A DNA stretch of 64,000 nt from Oscillospiraceae bacterium (GTDB taxonomy: Bacteria; Bacillota; Clostridia; Oscillospirales; Oscillospiraceae), in the NCBI GenBank assembly GCA_017548065.1, contig JAFYNQ010000102.1:1-64000 (forward strand), written 5' to 3'. The notes beneath the pieces were generated by a model. It saw only the letters and a list, made by a program, of their open reading frames with translations, ran no database searches and had not been told where the DNA came from. The translations under genes were made by a program, and so were the position numbers. Positions 53,624 through 62,338 of this stretch are shown piece by piece (the first letter of the stretch is position 1; every line of letters begins with the position of its first letter).

Positions 53624-54658
53624 ATGAAAAAGCTGAATATCGTTGTCATTGGCTGTTCCGGCATGGGTAAACGCCACATTAAGGGAGTTTACGAAAACGA
53701 GCGTGCAAATCTGTACGGTATCTGTGATATTGACGAGAAGCGTGTCGCAGCTGCTGCAGAACTGTACCATCCCGAAAAGACATCTCTGGATTGGCATGAT
53801 TTTATTAATGATCCCGCTGTTGATGCAGCAATCATCGTTATGCCCGACCAGCTGCACCTGGAAATGACTGAGACCTTCCTGCGTGCCGGCAAGCATGTTC
53901 TCTGCGAAAAGCCCATGGCACTGACCGTGGCCGAGTGTGAGAAGATGATGCAGGCAGAAAAGGAAACCGGCCTGAAGCTGATGGTTGGTCAGGTTTCCCG
54001 TTACGCACCCTCCTTTGCAAAGGCTAAGGAAATTATTGATTCCGGCCGTATTGGTGAGCTGTACTTTGTAGAAAGCGAATACGCACACGATTACAGTGTT
54101 GCACGCGGTGCAAATGACTGGCGTGTTTCTCCCGAGCGTCACGCTGTTATCGGCGGCGGTTGCCACGCAATTGATCTGCTTCGTTGGATTGCCGGCGATC
54201 CTACCGAGGTTTACGCTCTGTCCAACCACAAGTGCCTGACCGATTGGCCCGTGGATGATTGCTCCATCGCAATTATGAAGTTCCCCAACAACGTTAACGG
54301 CAAGGTTCTGACCGCTATCGGTTGCAAGCGTGAGTACACCATGCGTTCCTGCTTCTACGGCACCAAGGGTACCATCATTTGCGACAACCGTTCCAACTAC
54401 CTGACTCTGTTTGAGTGCGGCGACGAGCCTCTTGCTCAGCACGGCAACCGCTACAACATCCCCCAGATGATCCCCGTAAACATTGCTGGACATAATGTTA
54501 AGGCAGAAATCAAGGCATTCGTTGACTCCGTTCTGGACAACACCCCTCTGCCCATTTCTTCCATGGAAGGAGCTTCCACTGTTGCAGTTTGTAACGCTGT
54601 TGTGGAATCCTGTGCATCCGGCATGCCCGTTAAGATCAAGTATCCCGTAGTAAAATAA
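53624..54658 (+). CDS. Gfo/Idh/MocA family oxidoreductase
   Basis: 344 residues. N-terminal Rossmann G-C-S-G-M-G-K-R-H near 11-19, the family motif E-K-P-M-A near 95-99, and the C-terminal alpha/beta domain with G-G-G-C-H-A-I-D-L-L-R near 181-191 (catalytic-region His-Ala-Ile-Asp). NAD(P)-dependent sugar or amino-sugar oxidoreductase; substrate not deducible. Very strong codon bias suggests high expression. Shine-Dalgarno AAAGGAG. A terminator follows, so it is monocistronic. Confidence 0.88.
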   Translation: MKKLNIVVIGCSGMGKRHIKGVYENERANLYGICDIDEKRVAAAAELYHPEKTSLDWHDFINDPAVDAAIIVMPDQLHLEMTETFLRAGKHVLCEKPMALTVAECEKMMQAEKETGLKLMVGQVSRYAPSFAKAKEIIDSGRIGELYFVESEYAHDYSVARGANDWRVSPERHAVIGGGCHAIDLLRWIAGDPTEVYALSNHKCLTDWPVDDCSIAIMKFPNNVNGKVLTAIGCKREYTMRSCFYGTKGTIICDNRSNYLTLFECGDEPLAQHGNRYNIPQMIPVNIAGHNVKAEIKAFVDSVLDNTPLPISSMEGASTVAVCNAVVESCASGMPVKIKYPVVK

Positions 54659-54666
54659 TGACCCCG

Positions 54667-54693
54667 TCGGGCGCCTGAAAACCAGGCGCCCGA
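54667..54693 (+). terminator. Terminator after oxidoreductase gene
   Basis: An 11-bp GC-rich stem (54667-54677 with 54683-54693), 5-nt loop; the T-run is weak and interrupted. Confidence 0.6.
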
Positions 54694-54719
54694 TTCCTGC
54701 TTTATAGCTTGATTTCTGC

Positions 54720-54748
54720 TTGATTTTATCAGACATTTGTGGTATAGT
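54720..54748 (+). promoter_or_regulatory. Promoter of aminotransferase-murT-gatD unit
   Basis: TTGATT (54720-54725), 17-bp spacer, TATAGT (54743-54748). The -35 lies in the second copy of an 11-bp tandem repeat GCTTGATTT (54707-54715 and 54718-54726). Confidence 0.65.
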
Positions 54749-54789
54749 ACAGTTTGGTATATAAATAAAGTATTTAAGGAAGTATTTAT

Positions 54790-56040
54790 ATGGATACATC
54801 TGTATTTGAAAATGTAGAATCCAATGTCCGTTCCTACTGCAGAAACTTCCCCACTGTTTTTACAAAAGCTAAGGGATCTGTTATGATTGCAGAAGACGGC
54901 AAGGAATATATTGACTTCTTTGCCGGTGCCGGCGCATTGAATTTTGGTCACAACCCCGAGAAGATCAACGAGAAGCTGATCAGTTACCTGCAGTCCGATG
55001 GCATCATTCACTCCATGGATATGTATACTGCTCCCAAAAGAGCGTTTTTGGAGTATTTCCAAGCAAACATCCTAGCTCCCAGAGGTTTGGATTACAAAGT
55101 ACAGTTTGCAGGTCCCACCGGAACAAACGCAGTGGAAGCCGCAGTGAAGCTTGCCCGTAAAGTAAAGGGTCGTCAGAACATCTTTGCCATGATGGGCGCT
55201 TTCCACGGTATGACCATGGGAGCTTTGGCGCTGACTACTGACCGATGCTCCCGTGAAGGCGCAGGACAGATCCTTCCCAATGTAACGCACATTCCTACTC
55301 CTGATATGTTCCCCGGACTTGATACTGTTGCTTACATGGAAAAGCTGATCACCGACGATCATTCCGGCGTTGAAAAGCCCGCTGCAATCATTCTGGAGAC
55401 TGTCCAGGCAGACGGTGGCATTAATGTCTTTGATGTTGAATGGCTCAAAGCACTACGTGCACTTTGCGATCGCCACGATGTCCTTTTGATTGCAGATGAC
55501 ATTCAGGTCGGTTGCGGTAGAACCGGTAATTTCTTCTCCTTTGAACGTGCAGGTATCCAGCCGGATATGGTCACCATTTCCAAGTCCATCGGCGGTTGCG
55601 GCATGCCTCTCTCTCTTGTTCTGTTCAAGCCTGAACTGGACATTTGGGAGCCCGGTCAGCACACCGGCACATTCCGTGGAAACCAGCTCTCCCTCATTGC
55701 CGGCAAAGCGGGTCTGGAGATCTTCATTGAGGAAAATATTACCGCTGAGGTAAATCGCAAGGCTGAAATCGTTGAAGAGTTTCTGCGTAATGAGATCGTT
55801 ACTTTGGACTCTCGTATCAAGTACAGAGGCCTTGGCCTTATTTGGGGCGTTGATTTCTCCGGTTTTGACACTGACATGACCAAGCCCTTGATTGCCGCTT
55901 GTTTCCGCAACGGATTGATCATTGAGCGTGTTGGCCGTGACAATAACGTTTTGAAGATCATGCCTCCTCTTGTAATTGAGGATGAGCTTCTTGTAAAGGG
56001 TTTGCAGATCATTCGTGATTCCCTGAAAGAAGTATTATAA
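54790..56040 (+). CDS. Class III aminotransferase (diaminobutyrate-type)
   Basis: 416 residues. Fold type I PLP enzyme: F-A-G-A-G-A-L-N-F-G-H-N near 44-55, G-A-F-H-G-M-T near 137-143, I-A-D-D-I-Q near 235-240, and the Lys in T-I-S-K-S-I-G-G near 263-270. Overall most like 2,4-diaminobutyrate/EctB-type transaminases, but other omega-amino acids are possible. No ectA/ectC neighbours; 67 nt before murT and the same orientation. Confidence 0.82.
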   Translation: MDTSVFENVESNVRSYCRNFPTVFTKAKGSVMIAEDGKEYIDFFAGAGALNFGHNPEKINEKLISYLQSDGIIHSMDMYTAPKRAFLEYFQANILAPRGLDYKVQFAGPTGTNAVEAAVKLARKVKGRQNIFAMMGAFHGMTMGALALTTDRCSREGAGQILPNVTHIPTPDMFPGLDTVAYMEKLITDDHSGVEKPAAIILETVQADGGINVFDVEWLKALRALCDRHDVLLIADDIQVGCGRTGNFFSFERAGIQPDMVTISKSIGGCGMPLSLVLFKPELDIWEPGQHTGTFRGNQLSLIAGKAGLEIFIEENITAEVNRKAEIVEEFLRNEIVTLDSRIKYRGLGLIWGVDFSGFDTDMTKPLIAACFRNGLIIERVGRDNNVLKIMPPLVIEDELLVKGLQIIRDSLKEVL

Positions 56041-56056
56041 CAAATCATAGCATATG

Positions 56057-56080
56057 GGGCAGTCGCAAATGTGACTGCCC
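56057..56080 (+). repeat. Hairpin between aminotransferase and murT
   Basis: An 8-bp perfect stem (56057-56064 with 56073-56080), 8-nt loop, no T-run. Not a typical terminator; may tune read-through into murT. Confidence 0.5.
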
Positions 56081-56107
56081 TTGCTAATGTCAAAAGGAAG
56101 TTAGATT

Positions 56108-57490
56108 ATGAAAAAGATCAGGTACTATTTTGCGCTTCATGTTGCAAAACTTGCCCAGTTTTTAATGAAGCTTTTGGGCAGAAACGCAACCTTTCTACCG
56201 GGTAAGATTGCAATTAAACTTTCCCCGGATTTCCTGAAGCATCTCACACCCCCGAAAACCGTCATTGCCGTCACCGGCACCAACGGCAAGACCACTGTCA
56301 GCAATCTGCTCTCCTCCATTCTCACGCAAAACGGATACAGCATCACAAATAACAGCTTTGGCTCCAATGTACAAGCCGGTGTTATTTCCGCGCTGATAGA
56401 AGATACCACAATTTTCGGAAAGCCCAAAAAGGACATTGCAGTACTGGAGGTAGATGAGCGCAGTTCTCTGCTGATCTATCCTGATTTGAAGCCTGACTAT
56501 CTGGTTTGTAATAACATTATGCGTGACTCATTAAAGAGAAACGCACACACAGAGTTCATTCAGTTCATCATCAGCAAGGCGCTTCCCCTCTCCACAAAGC
56601 TTGTACTGAATGCGGACGATATCATCTCCAGTTCCCTGAAGAAAGACGGGCAAGCATGTGTATACTTCGGCATTTCCGCAGAAAAGCCCGAAGGAAACAT
56701 CCCCCAGCACATCAAAGACATTGTCTACTGCCCTGAGTGCGGTGCGATTCTGGAATCTGAATACGTCCGATACAATCATATTGGCAGACATTTCTGTACC
56801 GCCTGCCAGTTCCAATCCGAGGCGCCTGATTATGTGATTACCGAAATTGACCGTGAAAAGGATATGTTCACCATTTTGTCCAAAGACGGTGAAGAGAAAT
56901 ACAACCTGATCAACGACAACATCGTAAATGTTTATAATTTCGCCGCAGCAATCGCTCTACTGAAAGAACTGGGACTGGATCATGAACAAATTGCAAAGGG
57001 CTTCTCCAAAACAAAGATCGTAAAAACACGTTTTGAGGAGATTGAATCCGGTAATTTGAAGATCACAATGCTGATGGCAAAGGGACAGAATCCCATTGCT
57101 TGCGCACGTTGCTATGACTACGTAGCAAAAGTTCCCGGTGACAACAAGTGTGCAATTCTGGTTGTGGATGATAAAGATGATAACATCAACAACTCCGAAA
57201 GCACCTGCTGGCTTTATGATTGCGACTACTCTGCCCTTGCAGATCCTTCCATTAAGCAGGTGATTTTCTGTGGCCCCCGTTGCAAAGACCACCTCCTCCG
57301 TGCCCTTTTGGCCGGTGTGGACGAAAGTAAGATTTCCATCACCGAAGATTGCAGCGAATCCGTCAATCTTCTGAATACTGATATTTGCCAACACATCTAT
57401 GTGTTACACGAACTTTACCGACCCGAGGATGCACGAACTGTCAAAAACGGTTTGATCTCACTGGGAAAGGAGACGCACCATGGTAATTGA
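56108..57490 (+). CDS. murT: MurT-like ligase (lipid II isoglutaminyl synthase subunit)
   Basis: 460 residues. Mur ligase ATP site T-G-T-N-G-K-T-T near 56-63, a four-Cys zinc ribbon inserted in the middle domain (C-P-E-C-G near 207-211, C-T-A-C near 228-231), and a C-terminal DUF1727-type domain. In Staphylococcus and Streptococcus, MurT with GatD amidates the D-Glu of lipid II. The next gene is a GatD homologue overlapping by 11 nt, so the complex is expected. Confidence 0.88.
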   Translation: MKKIRYYFALHVAKLAQFLMKLLGRNATFLPGKIAIKLSPDFLKHLTPPKTVIAVTGTNGKTTVSNLLSSILTQNGYSITNNSFGSNVQAGVISALIEDTTIFGKPKKDIAVLEVDERSSLLIYPDLKPDYLVCNNIMRDSLKRNAHTEFIQFIISKALPLSTKLVLNADDIISSSLKKDGQACVYFGISAEKPEGNIPQHIKDIVYCPECGAILESEYVRYNHIGRHFCTACQFQSEAPDYVITEIDREKDMFTILSKDGEEKYNLINDNIVNVYNFAAAIALLKELGLDHEQIAKGFSKTKIVKTRFEEIESGNLKITMLMAKGQNPIACARCYDYVAKVPGDNKCAILVVDDKDDNINNSESTCWLYDCDYSALADPSIKQVIFCGPRCKDHLLRALLAGVDESKISITEDCSESVNLLNTDICQHIYVLHELYRPEDARTVKNGLISLGKETHHGN

Positions 57491-58187
57491 AATACTGTTT
57501 GATGAGTCCTGCAATCTATTCGGAGACGGACAGAATTCGGCATATTTAAAGGCAACACTGCCCGAAGCTCAGTTTATTTATACGAAGATTACCGACGTCC
57601 CCTACTTTGTTGAGCAAGATCCCGATATAATCTATATCGGTTCCATGAGTGAATCTGTGCAACGCCGTGTAATCAACAAGCTGATGCCTTACAAAGAGCG
57701 TTTATTTGCCCTGGTTGAAAAAGGCACACCGATTCTCGCCACCGGCAACGCAGGTGAGATTTTCTGCAAACATATTCAGTATGTCACAGAGGAATTGGAA
57801 ATTGACGGTCTTGGCATTTTTGATATCAACGTAAAAACGGATTTATTTGATCGTTACAACGGCAAAGTGCTTGCTGATTTTGAGAACTTTAAGCTTGTAG
57901 GCTTTCGCTCCCAGTTCAGCATGCTGTATGGCGACAATACCGACTATGCATTTACCAAAGTCATCCGCGGTATTGGTATTAACCGCGATTCCAAGCTGGA
58001 AGGCCTTCGCAGAAACAACCTGATCTGCACCCACATTCTTGGACCTATCCTGCCTTTGAATCCTCTGTTTTGCGAATATTTCATTGCACTGACCGGCACA
58101 AAAGCTGAAGCTGCTCATAAAGAAGCTGCCCTCAGCGCATATTATCAGCGAATTAAAGAATTTGAAGATCCCGTCGTTCCCTGTTAA
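57480..58187 (+). CDS. GatD-like amidotransferase lacking catalytic Cys
   Basis: 235 residues, aligned along its length with MurT-partner GatD: N-L-F-G-D near 13-17, D-I-I-Y-I-G near 45-50, and T-H-I-L-G-P-I-L-P near 181-189 (His kept). Where GatD has I-C-G-G-Y-Q-F-L-G with the nucleophilic Cys, this protein reads A-T-G-N-A-G-E-I-F near 83-91, so Cys is Thr. It therefore probably cannot hydrolyse glutamine. No frameshift is evident. It may be structural, or the MurT partner may use free ammonia. Confidence 0.8.
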   Translation: MVIEILFDESCNLFGDGQNSAYLKATLPEAQFIYTKITDVPYFVEQDPDIIYIGSMSESVQRRVINKLMPYKERLFALVEKGTPILATGNAGEIFCKHIQYVTEELEIDGLGIFDINVKTDLFDRYNGKVLADFENFKLVGFRSQFSMLYGDNTDYAFTKVIRGIGINRDSKLEGLRRNNLICTHILGPILPLNPLFCEYFIALTGTKAEAAHKEAALSAYYQRIKEFEDPVVPC

Positions 58188-58190
58188 AAA

Positions 58191-58228
58191 AATTCCCGGT
58201 GCACCAATAAACGGTGCGACCGGGAATT
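58191..58228. terminator. Bidirectional terminator, gatD-like / gtrA
   Basis: Interrupted stem: 9-bp outer (58191-58199 with 58220-58228), 5-bp inner (58201-58205 with 58213-58217), T-run on both strands. Confidence 0.8.
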
Positions 58229-58640
58229 ACTTTTTCTTATTAAACACAAGGAATCTGCTTGTAATATAATTCAAGACAACAACCGCAACACTGACAATCA
58301 CTTTAATAATATTGCCATCCAACATACAAATAACAACCAGCAGATAGATTGCTGCAGTTTCCAGCAAACCGGAGCCAAGGCGACTGATTACAAATTCCCA
58401 AAACTCCGGCAGCGTTACTTTCAATGACCAGTCATTACTGCGAAACACAAATGGTTTATTGGTCAAAAAAGCGGCGATAACAGCCACAATCCAGGCAATT
58501 ACACTACTGATAACAGCAGATACATGGCAAATATTATATAGCGGATAATAAACCGCAAAATTAACTGCAGTAGTCACAGCACCGAAAAATACATATATGA
58601 TCAGGTGCCGGTATTTATTAAATAGGTTTTTGATCAACAT
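58227..58640 (-). CDS. GtrA family membrane protein
   Basis: 137 residues, four membrane helices (about 14-32, 38-56, 78-98, 107-125). Typical GtrA signature F-G-A-V-T-T-A-V-N-F near 19-28 and L-T-N-K-P-F-V-F near 59-66. Such proteins are thought to flip polyprenyl-linked sugars. Start ATG 58640 has GAGGTGAT 5 nt upstream. Stop lies in the terminator arm. Confidence 0.88.
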   Translation of the reverse strand: MLIKNLFNKYRHLIIYVFFGAVTTAVNFAVYYPLYNICHVSAVISSVIAWIVAVIAAFLTNKPFVFRSNDWSLKVTLPEFWEFVISRLGSGLLETAAIYLLVVICMLDGNIIKVIVSVAVVVLNYITSRFLVFNKKK

Positions 58641-58688
58641 GATCACCTCTTTATTAGTATAACACAATTTACCGCAATATGCAAGAAC

Positions 58689-58716
58689 GCGCCGCAGAGA
58701 GAATACTCTGCGGCGC
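58689..58716 (-). terminator. Possible terminator after aspartate aminotransferase
   Basis: An 11-bp perfect GC-rich stem (58689-58699 with 58706-58716), 6-nt loop; T-run on the minus strand is weak. Confidence 0.5.
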
Positions 58717-58736
58717 ATATATGTAACAGTTTAAAA

Positions 58737-60011
58737 TTATTTCTCCAGCAGCTTCTCAAGTGCAGCCAGCTTAATGCAGGTGCAGAACACATCCATAGCC
58801 TGCTCCAGCTCAGCAACGGGAGGCAGACTGGGAGCAATACGAATATTGCTGTCCTGAGGATCGTTGCCGTAGGGATAGGTAGCGCCGGCAGGAGTCATTT
58901 CAACACCTGCTTCCTTGCAAAGTGCAAGGGCTCTCTTGGCAGTACCGGGCATAGTGTTAAAGCTGACAAAGTAACCGCCCTTGGGTCTGTTCCAGGAAGC
59001 AAAGCCCAGAGGCTTGATTTCCTTCTCCAGCATATCAGCTACAACAGCAAACTTGGGGCCCAGGATCGCTGCATGGCGCTTCATGATCTCAATAGTAGTA
59101 GCCTTATCCTTCAGGTACTTAACATGACGCAGCTGATTGACCTTATCATAAGAAATCATCTGTGCTGTGAACAGCTTGGTAAAGTAAGCAATATTCGCTT
59201 CGGAGGTAGCCATCACAGAGATACCGCCGCCAGCAAGGGTAATCTTAGAAGTAGAAGCAAACTCGCAAACCATATCAGGGTTGCCGGCCTCTTCACACAG
59301 AGAGATAATGTCGGGGAAAGAAACATACTCACCCTCAAACTCATGGATGCAGTAAGCATTATCCCACATAATCAGGAAATCAGGTGCTGCGGGCTTCAAT
59401 GCTGCAAAACGGCGTACAGTCTCTTCAGAGTAGATAATGCCATCGGGATTGGAGTACTTGGGAACACACCAAATGCCCTTGACCTGGGGATCCTTGACCA
59501 GTTCCTCAACCATATCCATATCGGGACCGGTTGCAGTCATGGGAACAGTAATCAGTTCAGCGCCGAAGAATTCGGTAACAGTAAAATGACGGTCATAGCC
59601 GGGGCTGGGGCAAAGGAACTTGACAGTTTCCTCCTTGCACCAAGGTCTCTGGCTGTGCAGCAGACCGTGGCTGTAAGCACGTGCGATCACATCAAACATA
59701 AAGTTCAGGCTGGAGGTGCTGCCAACAAATACCTGGGAAGGCTTGCAGTCTAGAACGTCTGCCCAGTATTCCTTTGCGCACTTCAGACCGGAAAGCTCAC
59801 CGTAGTTACGCGTGTCAACACCATCAACCACACAGTCCTCTGCAGTCTGCACAGTCATGAGAATGTCGCTGACAGCATCCAACTGCATCTTGGAGGGCTT
59901 ACCACGAGCCATGTTCAGCTTCAGGTTCTTTGCTTTGCAGGACTCAAACTGTTCCTTAACCTGCTCAAAAGCAGCGGTCAGTTCAGCCTTGCTCATATTT
60001 ACATATTCCAT
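58737..60011 (-). CDS. Aspartate aminotransferase-like enzyme (class Ic)
   Basis: 424 residues, PLP fold type I. Characteristic for the PF12897-type subgroup: N-M-A-R-G-K-P near 33-39, N-Y-G-E-L-S-G-L near 68-75, K-Y-S-N-P-D-G near 185-191, Lys in S-T-S-K-I-T-L-A-G-G-G near 250-260, R-P-K-G-G-Y-F near 331-337. Interconverts aspartate and glutamate with oxaloacetate/2-oxoglutarate. Monocistronic. Confidence 0.88.
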   Translation of the reverse strand: MEYVNMSKAELTAAFEQVKEQFESCKAKNLKLNMARGKPSKMQLDAVSDILMTVQTAEDCVVDGVDTRNYGELSGLKCAKEYWADVLDCKPSQVFVGSTSSLNFMFDVIARAYSHGLLHSQRPWCKEETVKFLCPSPGYDRHFTVTEFFGAELITVPMTATGPDMDMVEELVKDPQVKGIWCVPKYSNPDGIIYSEETVRRFAALKPAAPDFLIMWDNAYCIHEFEGEYVSFPDIISLCEEAGNPDMVCEFASTSKITLAGGGISVMATSEANIAYFTKLFTAQMISYDKVNQLRHVKYLKDKATTIEIMKRHAAILGPKFAVVADMLEKEIKPLGFASWNRPKGGYFVSFNTMPGTAKRALALCKEAGVEMTPAGATYPYGNDPQDSNIRIAPSLPPVAELEQAMDVFCTCIKLAALEKLLEK

Positions 60012-60172
60012 ATCTATCTTCCTTTCCTTTTATTGGAGATTAGCACATTCATTATATACGCAATTTTCCAAAAATACAATATATTTTTCAATAACTTCAA
60101 TATGATTTATCATTTCGTTGCTTTGTACAACGAAGCAATCCACGAGCCGCTCTATTTATACAAATTCAACGC

Positions 60173-60201
60173 TTGCATTTTTCTATGTTTTCGCATAAAA
60201 T
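60173..60201 (+). promoter_or_regulatory. Probable glnN promoter
   Basis: TTGCAT (60173-60178), 17-bp spacer, TAAAAT (60196-60201). 44 nt lie between it and the start codon. Confidence 0.55.
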
Positions 60202-60244
60202 TATACTGATTAACTATTACATATTTTGGGAAGGATTGAGGACG

Positions 60245-62338
60245 ATGAGCAAACCGGTATGCATTCCGGAACTGTTTGGTACAGATGTATTCAACGAATC
60301 TACCATGAAGCAGTATTTGAGTGCAGAAGCTTATGGTGCGTGGAAGCACTGTATTGAAAACGATAACCCCCTGACCCTGGACGTTGCAAACGAAATCGCT
60401 GAAGCCATGAAGCTTTGGGCAACCGAAAAAGGTGCCACCCATTACACCCACTGGTTCCAGCCCATGACCGGCATCACAGCAGAAAAGCATGATTCTTTTA
60501 TTACCCCCGTTGGTGAAGGCAAAGTTATAATGGAGTTCTCCGGCAAGGAACTGATCCGCGGTGAACCTGATGCTTCCTCCTTTCCTTCCGGCGGTTTGCG
60601 TGCAACTTTTGAAGCACGTGGCTACACTGCCTGGGATCCCACCGCTTTTGCTTTTGTAAAAGATGGCAGTCTGTATATCCCTACCTGCTTCTTCTCCTAC
60701 ACCGGCGACGCACTGGATAAGAAGACTCCCCTTCTCCGCTCCATTGATGAGGTATCCAGAGAAGCAGTCCGTATTCTTCGTCTGTTTGGCGACCTGGACA
60801 CAAAGCACGTACGTGTTTCTGTAGGTGCGGAGCAAGAATATTTCCTGATACCCAAGTCCTTCTATGCCCAGCGTGAGGATCTCCGTCTGACGGGACGTAC
60901 ACTTTTCGGTGCTACCCCTCCCAAGGGCCAGGAATTGGATGATCACTATTTCGGAACCATCCGTACGCGTGTTTCCAATTTTATGCGTGACCTGGATGAG
61001 CAGCTGTGGCGCCTGGGTGTTCTTTCCAAGACAAAGCACAACGAAGGCGCTCCCTGCCAGCACGAGCTCGCTCCCATTTTTACTGATGCAAGCAACGCAT
61101 GTGATGCCAACCAGCTGATCATGATGGTTATGAAAAAATGTGCCGCAAAGCACGATCTGGTATGTCTCCTGCACGAAAAGCCTTTTGCGGGTGTGAACGG
61201 TTCCGGCAAGCACAACAACTGGTCTCTCTGTACCGACGCAGGTAAGAACCTCTTCAACCCCGGAAAGACGCCCCGACAGAACGCACAGTTTCTTGTGTTC
61301 CTGGCTGCATTTATCAAGGGCATTGATGAATATCAGGAATTGCTCCGTTGCTCTGTTGCATTTGCAGGTAACGATCACCGTTTGGGTGCCCACGAAGCAC
61401 CTCCTGCAATTATTTCTATCTTCCTGGGTGACGAATTGACCGCAGTTGTGGATTCCATTATCAACGGTGCCAATTATAAGGATCCCGAAAAGAGCCTTAT
61501 GCGTGTTGGTGTTGATGTCATGCCGGTGCTCCCCAAGGACACAACCGACAGAAACCGTACTTCCCCGGTTGCATTCACCGGTAACAAGTTTGAATTCCGC
61601 ATGCTTGGTTCTTCCCAGTCCATCGCAGACCCCAACATCGCGCTCAACACCATCATGGCAGAGGAACTGCGTGGATTTGCGGAGATTTTGGAGAACGCTG
61701 AAGACTTTGATGCAACACTGCAAAAGCTTGTCTGTGACACGCTGACAGCCCACCAGCGCATCATCTTCAACGGCAATGGATATTCCGAAGAGTGGCAGCA
61801 GGAAGCTGCTCGCAGAGGTTTGAGTAACCTCTCCTCCACAGCGAAAGCACTTCCCACTTACATCAGCCAAAAGAACATTGATCTCGTAACAAAGCACGGT
61901 ATTTTCACAGAAGACGAATTCCATGCACGTTACGAAATCTATATGGAAGCTTATAACAAGCTTATCAATATTGAAGCACGCACCATGGTGGATATGGTCA
62001 TGCACCAGATCCTTCCTGCTGCGATCCGCTACAGTTCCGATCTGTCCGACGGTATCATACGCAAGCAAAACGCTACCGGTGGTGCTGTCACTGCAAAAAC
62101 CGAGGTTTCTCTCGTATCCCGCATCTCTCAGAGAATTGACAGCCTCTATGAGAAAATTGAAACACTTTACAGCGACCTGAAAAGCGTCCCTGCTGAAACC
62201 GATCGTGCTATGGCATATTACAGCGATGTTGTTGTGCCTGCTATGGCTGAGATTCGTAAAGATGCTGATTTTCTAGAAAAGCTCACTGCAAAATCTTACT
62301 GGCCTTATCCCACCTATTCCGATATTCTATTCTATTGA
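60245..62338 (+). CDS. glnN: Glutamine synthetase type III
   Basis: 697 residues, the length of GSIII rather than GSI (about 440). N-terminal GSIII-specific region, then G-A-E-Q-E-Y-F near 196-202, the ATP/Glu region N-G-S-G-K-H-N-N-W-S near 319-328, and G-N-D-H-R-L-G-A-H-E-A-P-P near 375-387. ATG 60245 is chosen for GATTGAGG; an upstream start at 60173 overlaps the promoter. Ends 12 nt inside the convergent symporter gene. Confidence 0.95.
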   Translation: MSKPVCIPELFGTDVFNESTMKQYLSAEAYGAWKHCIENDNPLTLDVANEIAEAMKLWATEKGATHYTHWFQPMTGITAEKHDSFITPVGEGKVIMEFSGKELIRGEPDASSFPSGGLRATFEARGYTAWDPTAFAFVKDGSLYIPTCFFSYTGDALDKKTPLLRSIDEVSREAVRILRLFGDLDTKHVRVSVGAEQEYFLIPKSFYAQREDLRLTGRTLFGATPPKGQELDDHYFGTIRTRVSNFMRDLDEQLWRLGVLSKTKHNEGAPCQHELAPIFTDASNACDANQLIMMVMKKCAAKHDLVCLLHEKPFAGVNGSGKHNNWSLCTDAGKNLFNPGKTPRQNAQFLVFLAAFIKGIDEYQELLRCSVAFAGNDHRLGAHEAPPAIISIFLGDELTAVVDSIINGANYKDPEKSLMRVGVDVMPVLPKDTTDRNRTSPVAFTGNKFEFRMLGSSQSIADPNIALNTIMAEELRGFAEILENAEDFDATLQKLVCDTLTAHQRIIFNGNGYSEEWQQEAARRGLSNLSSTAKALPTYISQKNIDLVTKHGIFTEDEFHARYEIYMEAYNKLINIEARTMVDMVMHQILPAAIRYSSDLSDGIIRKQNATGGAVTAKTEVSLVSRISQRIDSLYEKIETLYSDLKSVPAETDRAMAYYSDVVVPAMAEIRKDADFLEKLTAKSYWPYPTYSDILFY

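Noticed and set aside
53621..54799. Minus-strand open frame opposite the oxidoreductase
   Set aside because: Shadow arising from strong codon bias of the real gene.
54790..56040. Ectoine synthesis locus
   Set aside because: EctB-like aminotransferase only; no ectA or ectC genes nearby.
56057..56080. Terminator between the aminotransferase and murT
   Set aside because: Stable stem but no T-run, so listed only as a hairpin.
60152..62068. Long minus-strand open frame opposite glnN (638 codons)
   Set aside because: Shadow of glnN; composition cysteine- and histidine-rich, no motif, no Shine-Dalgarno.
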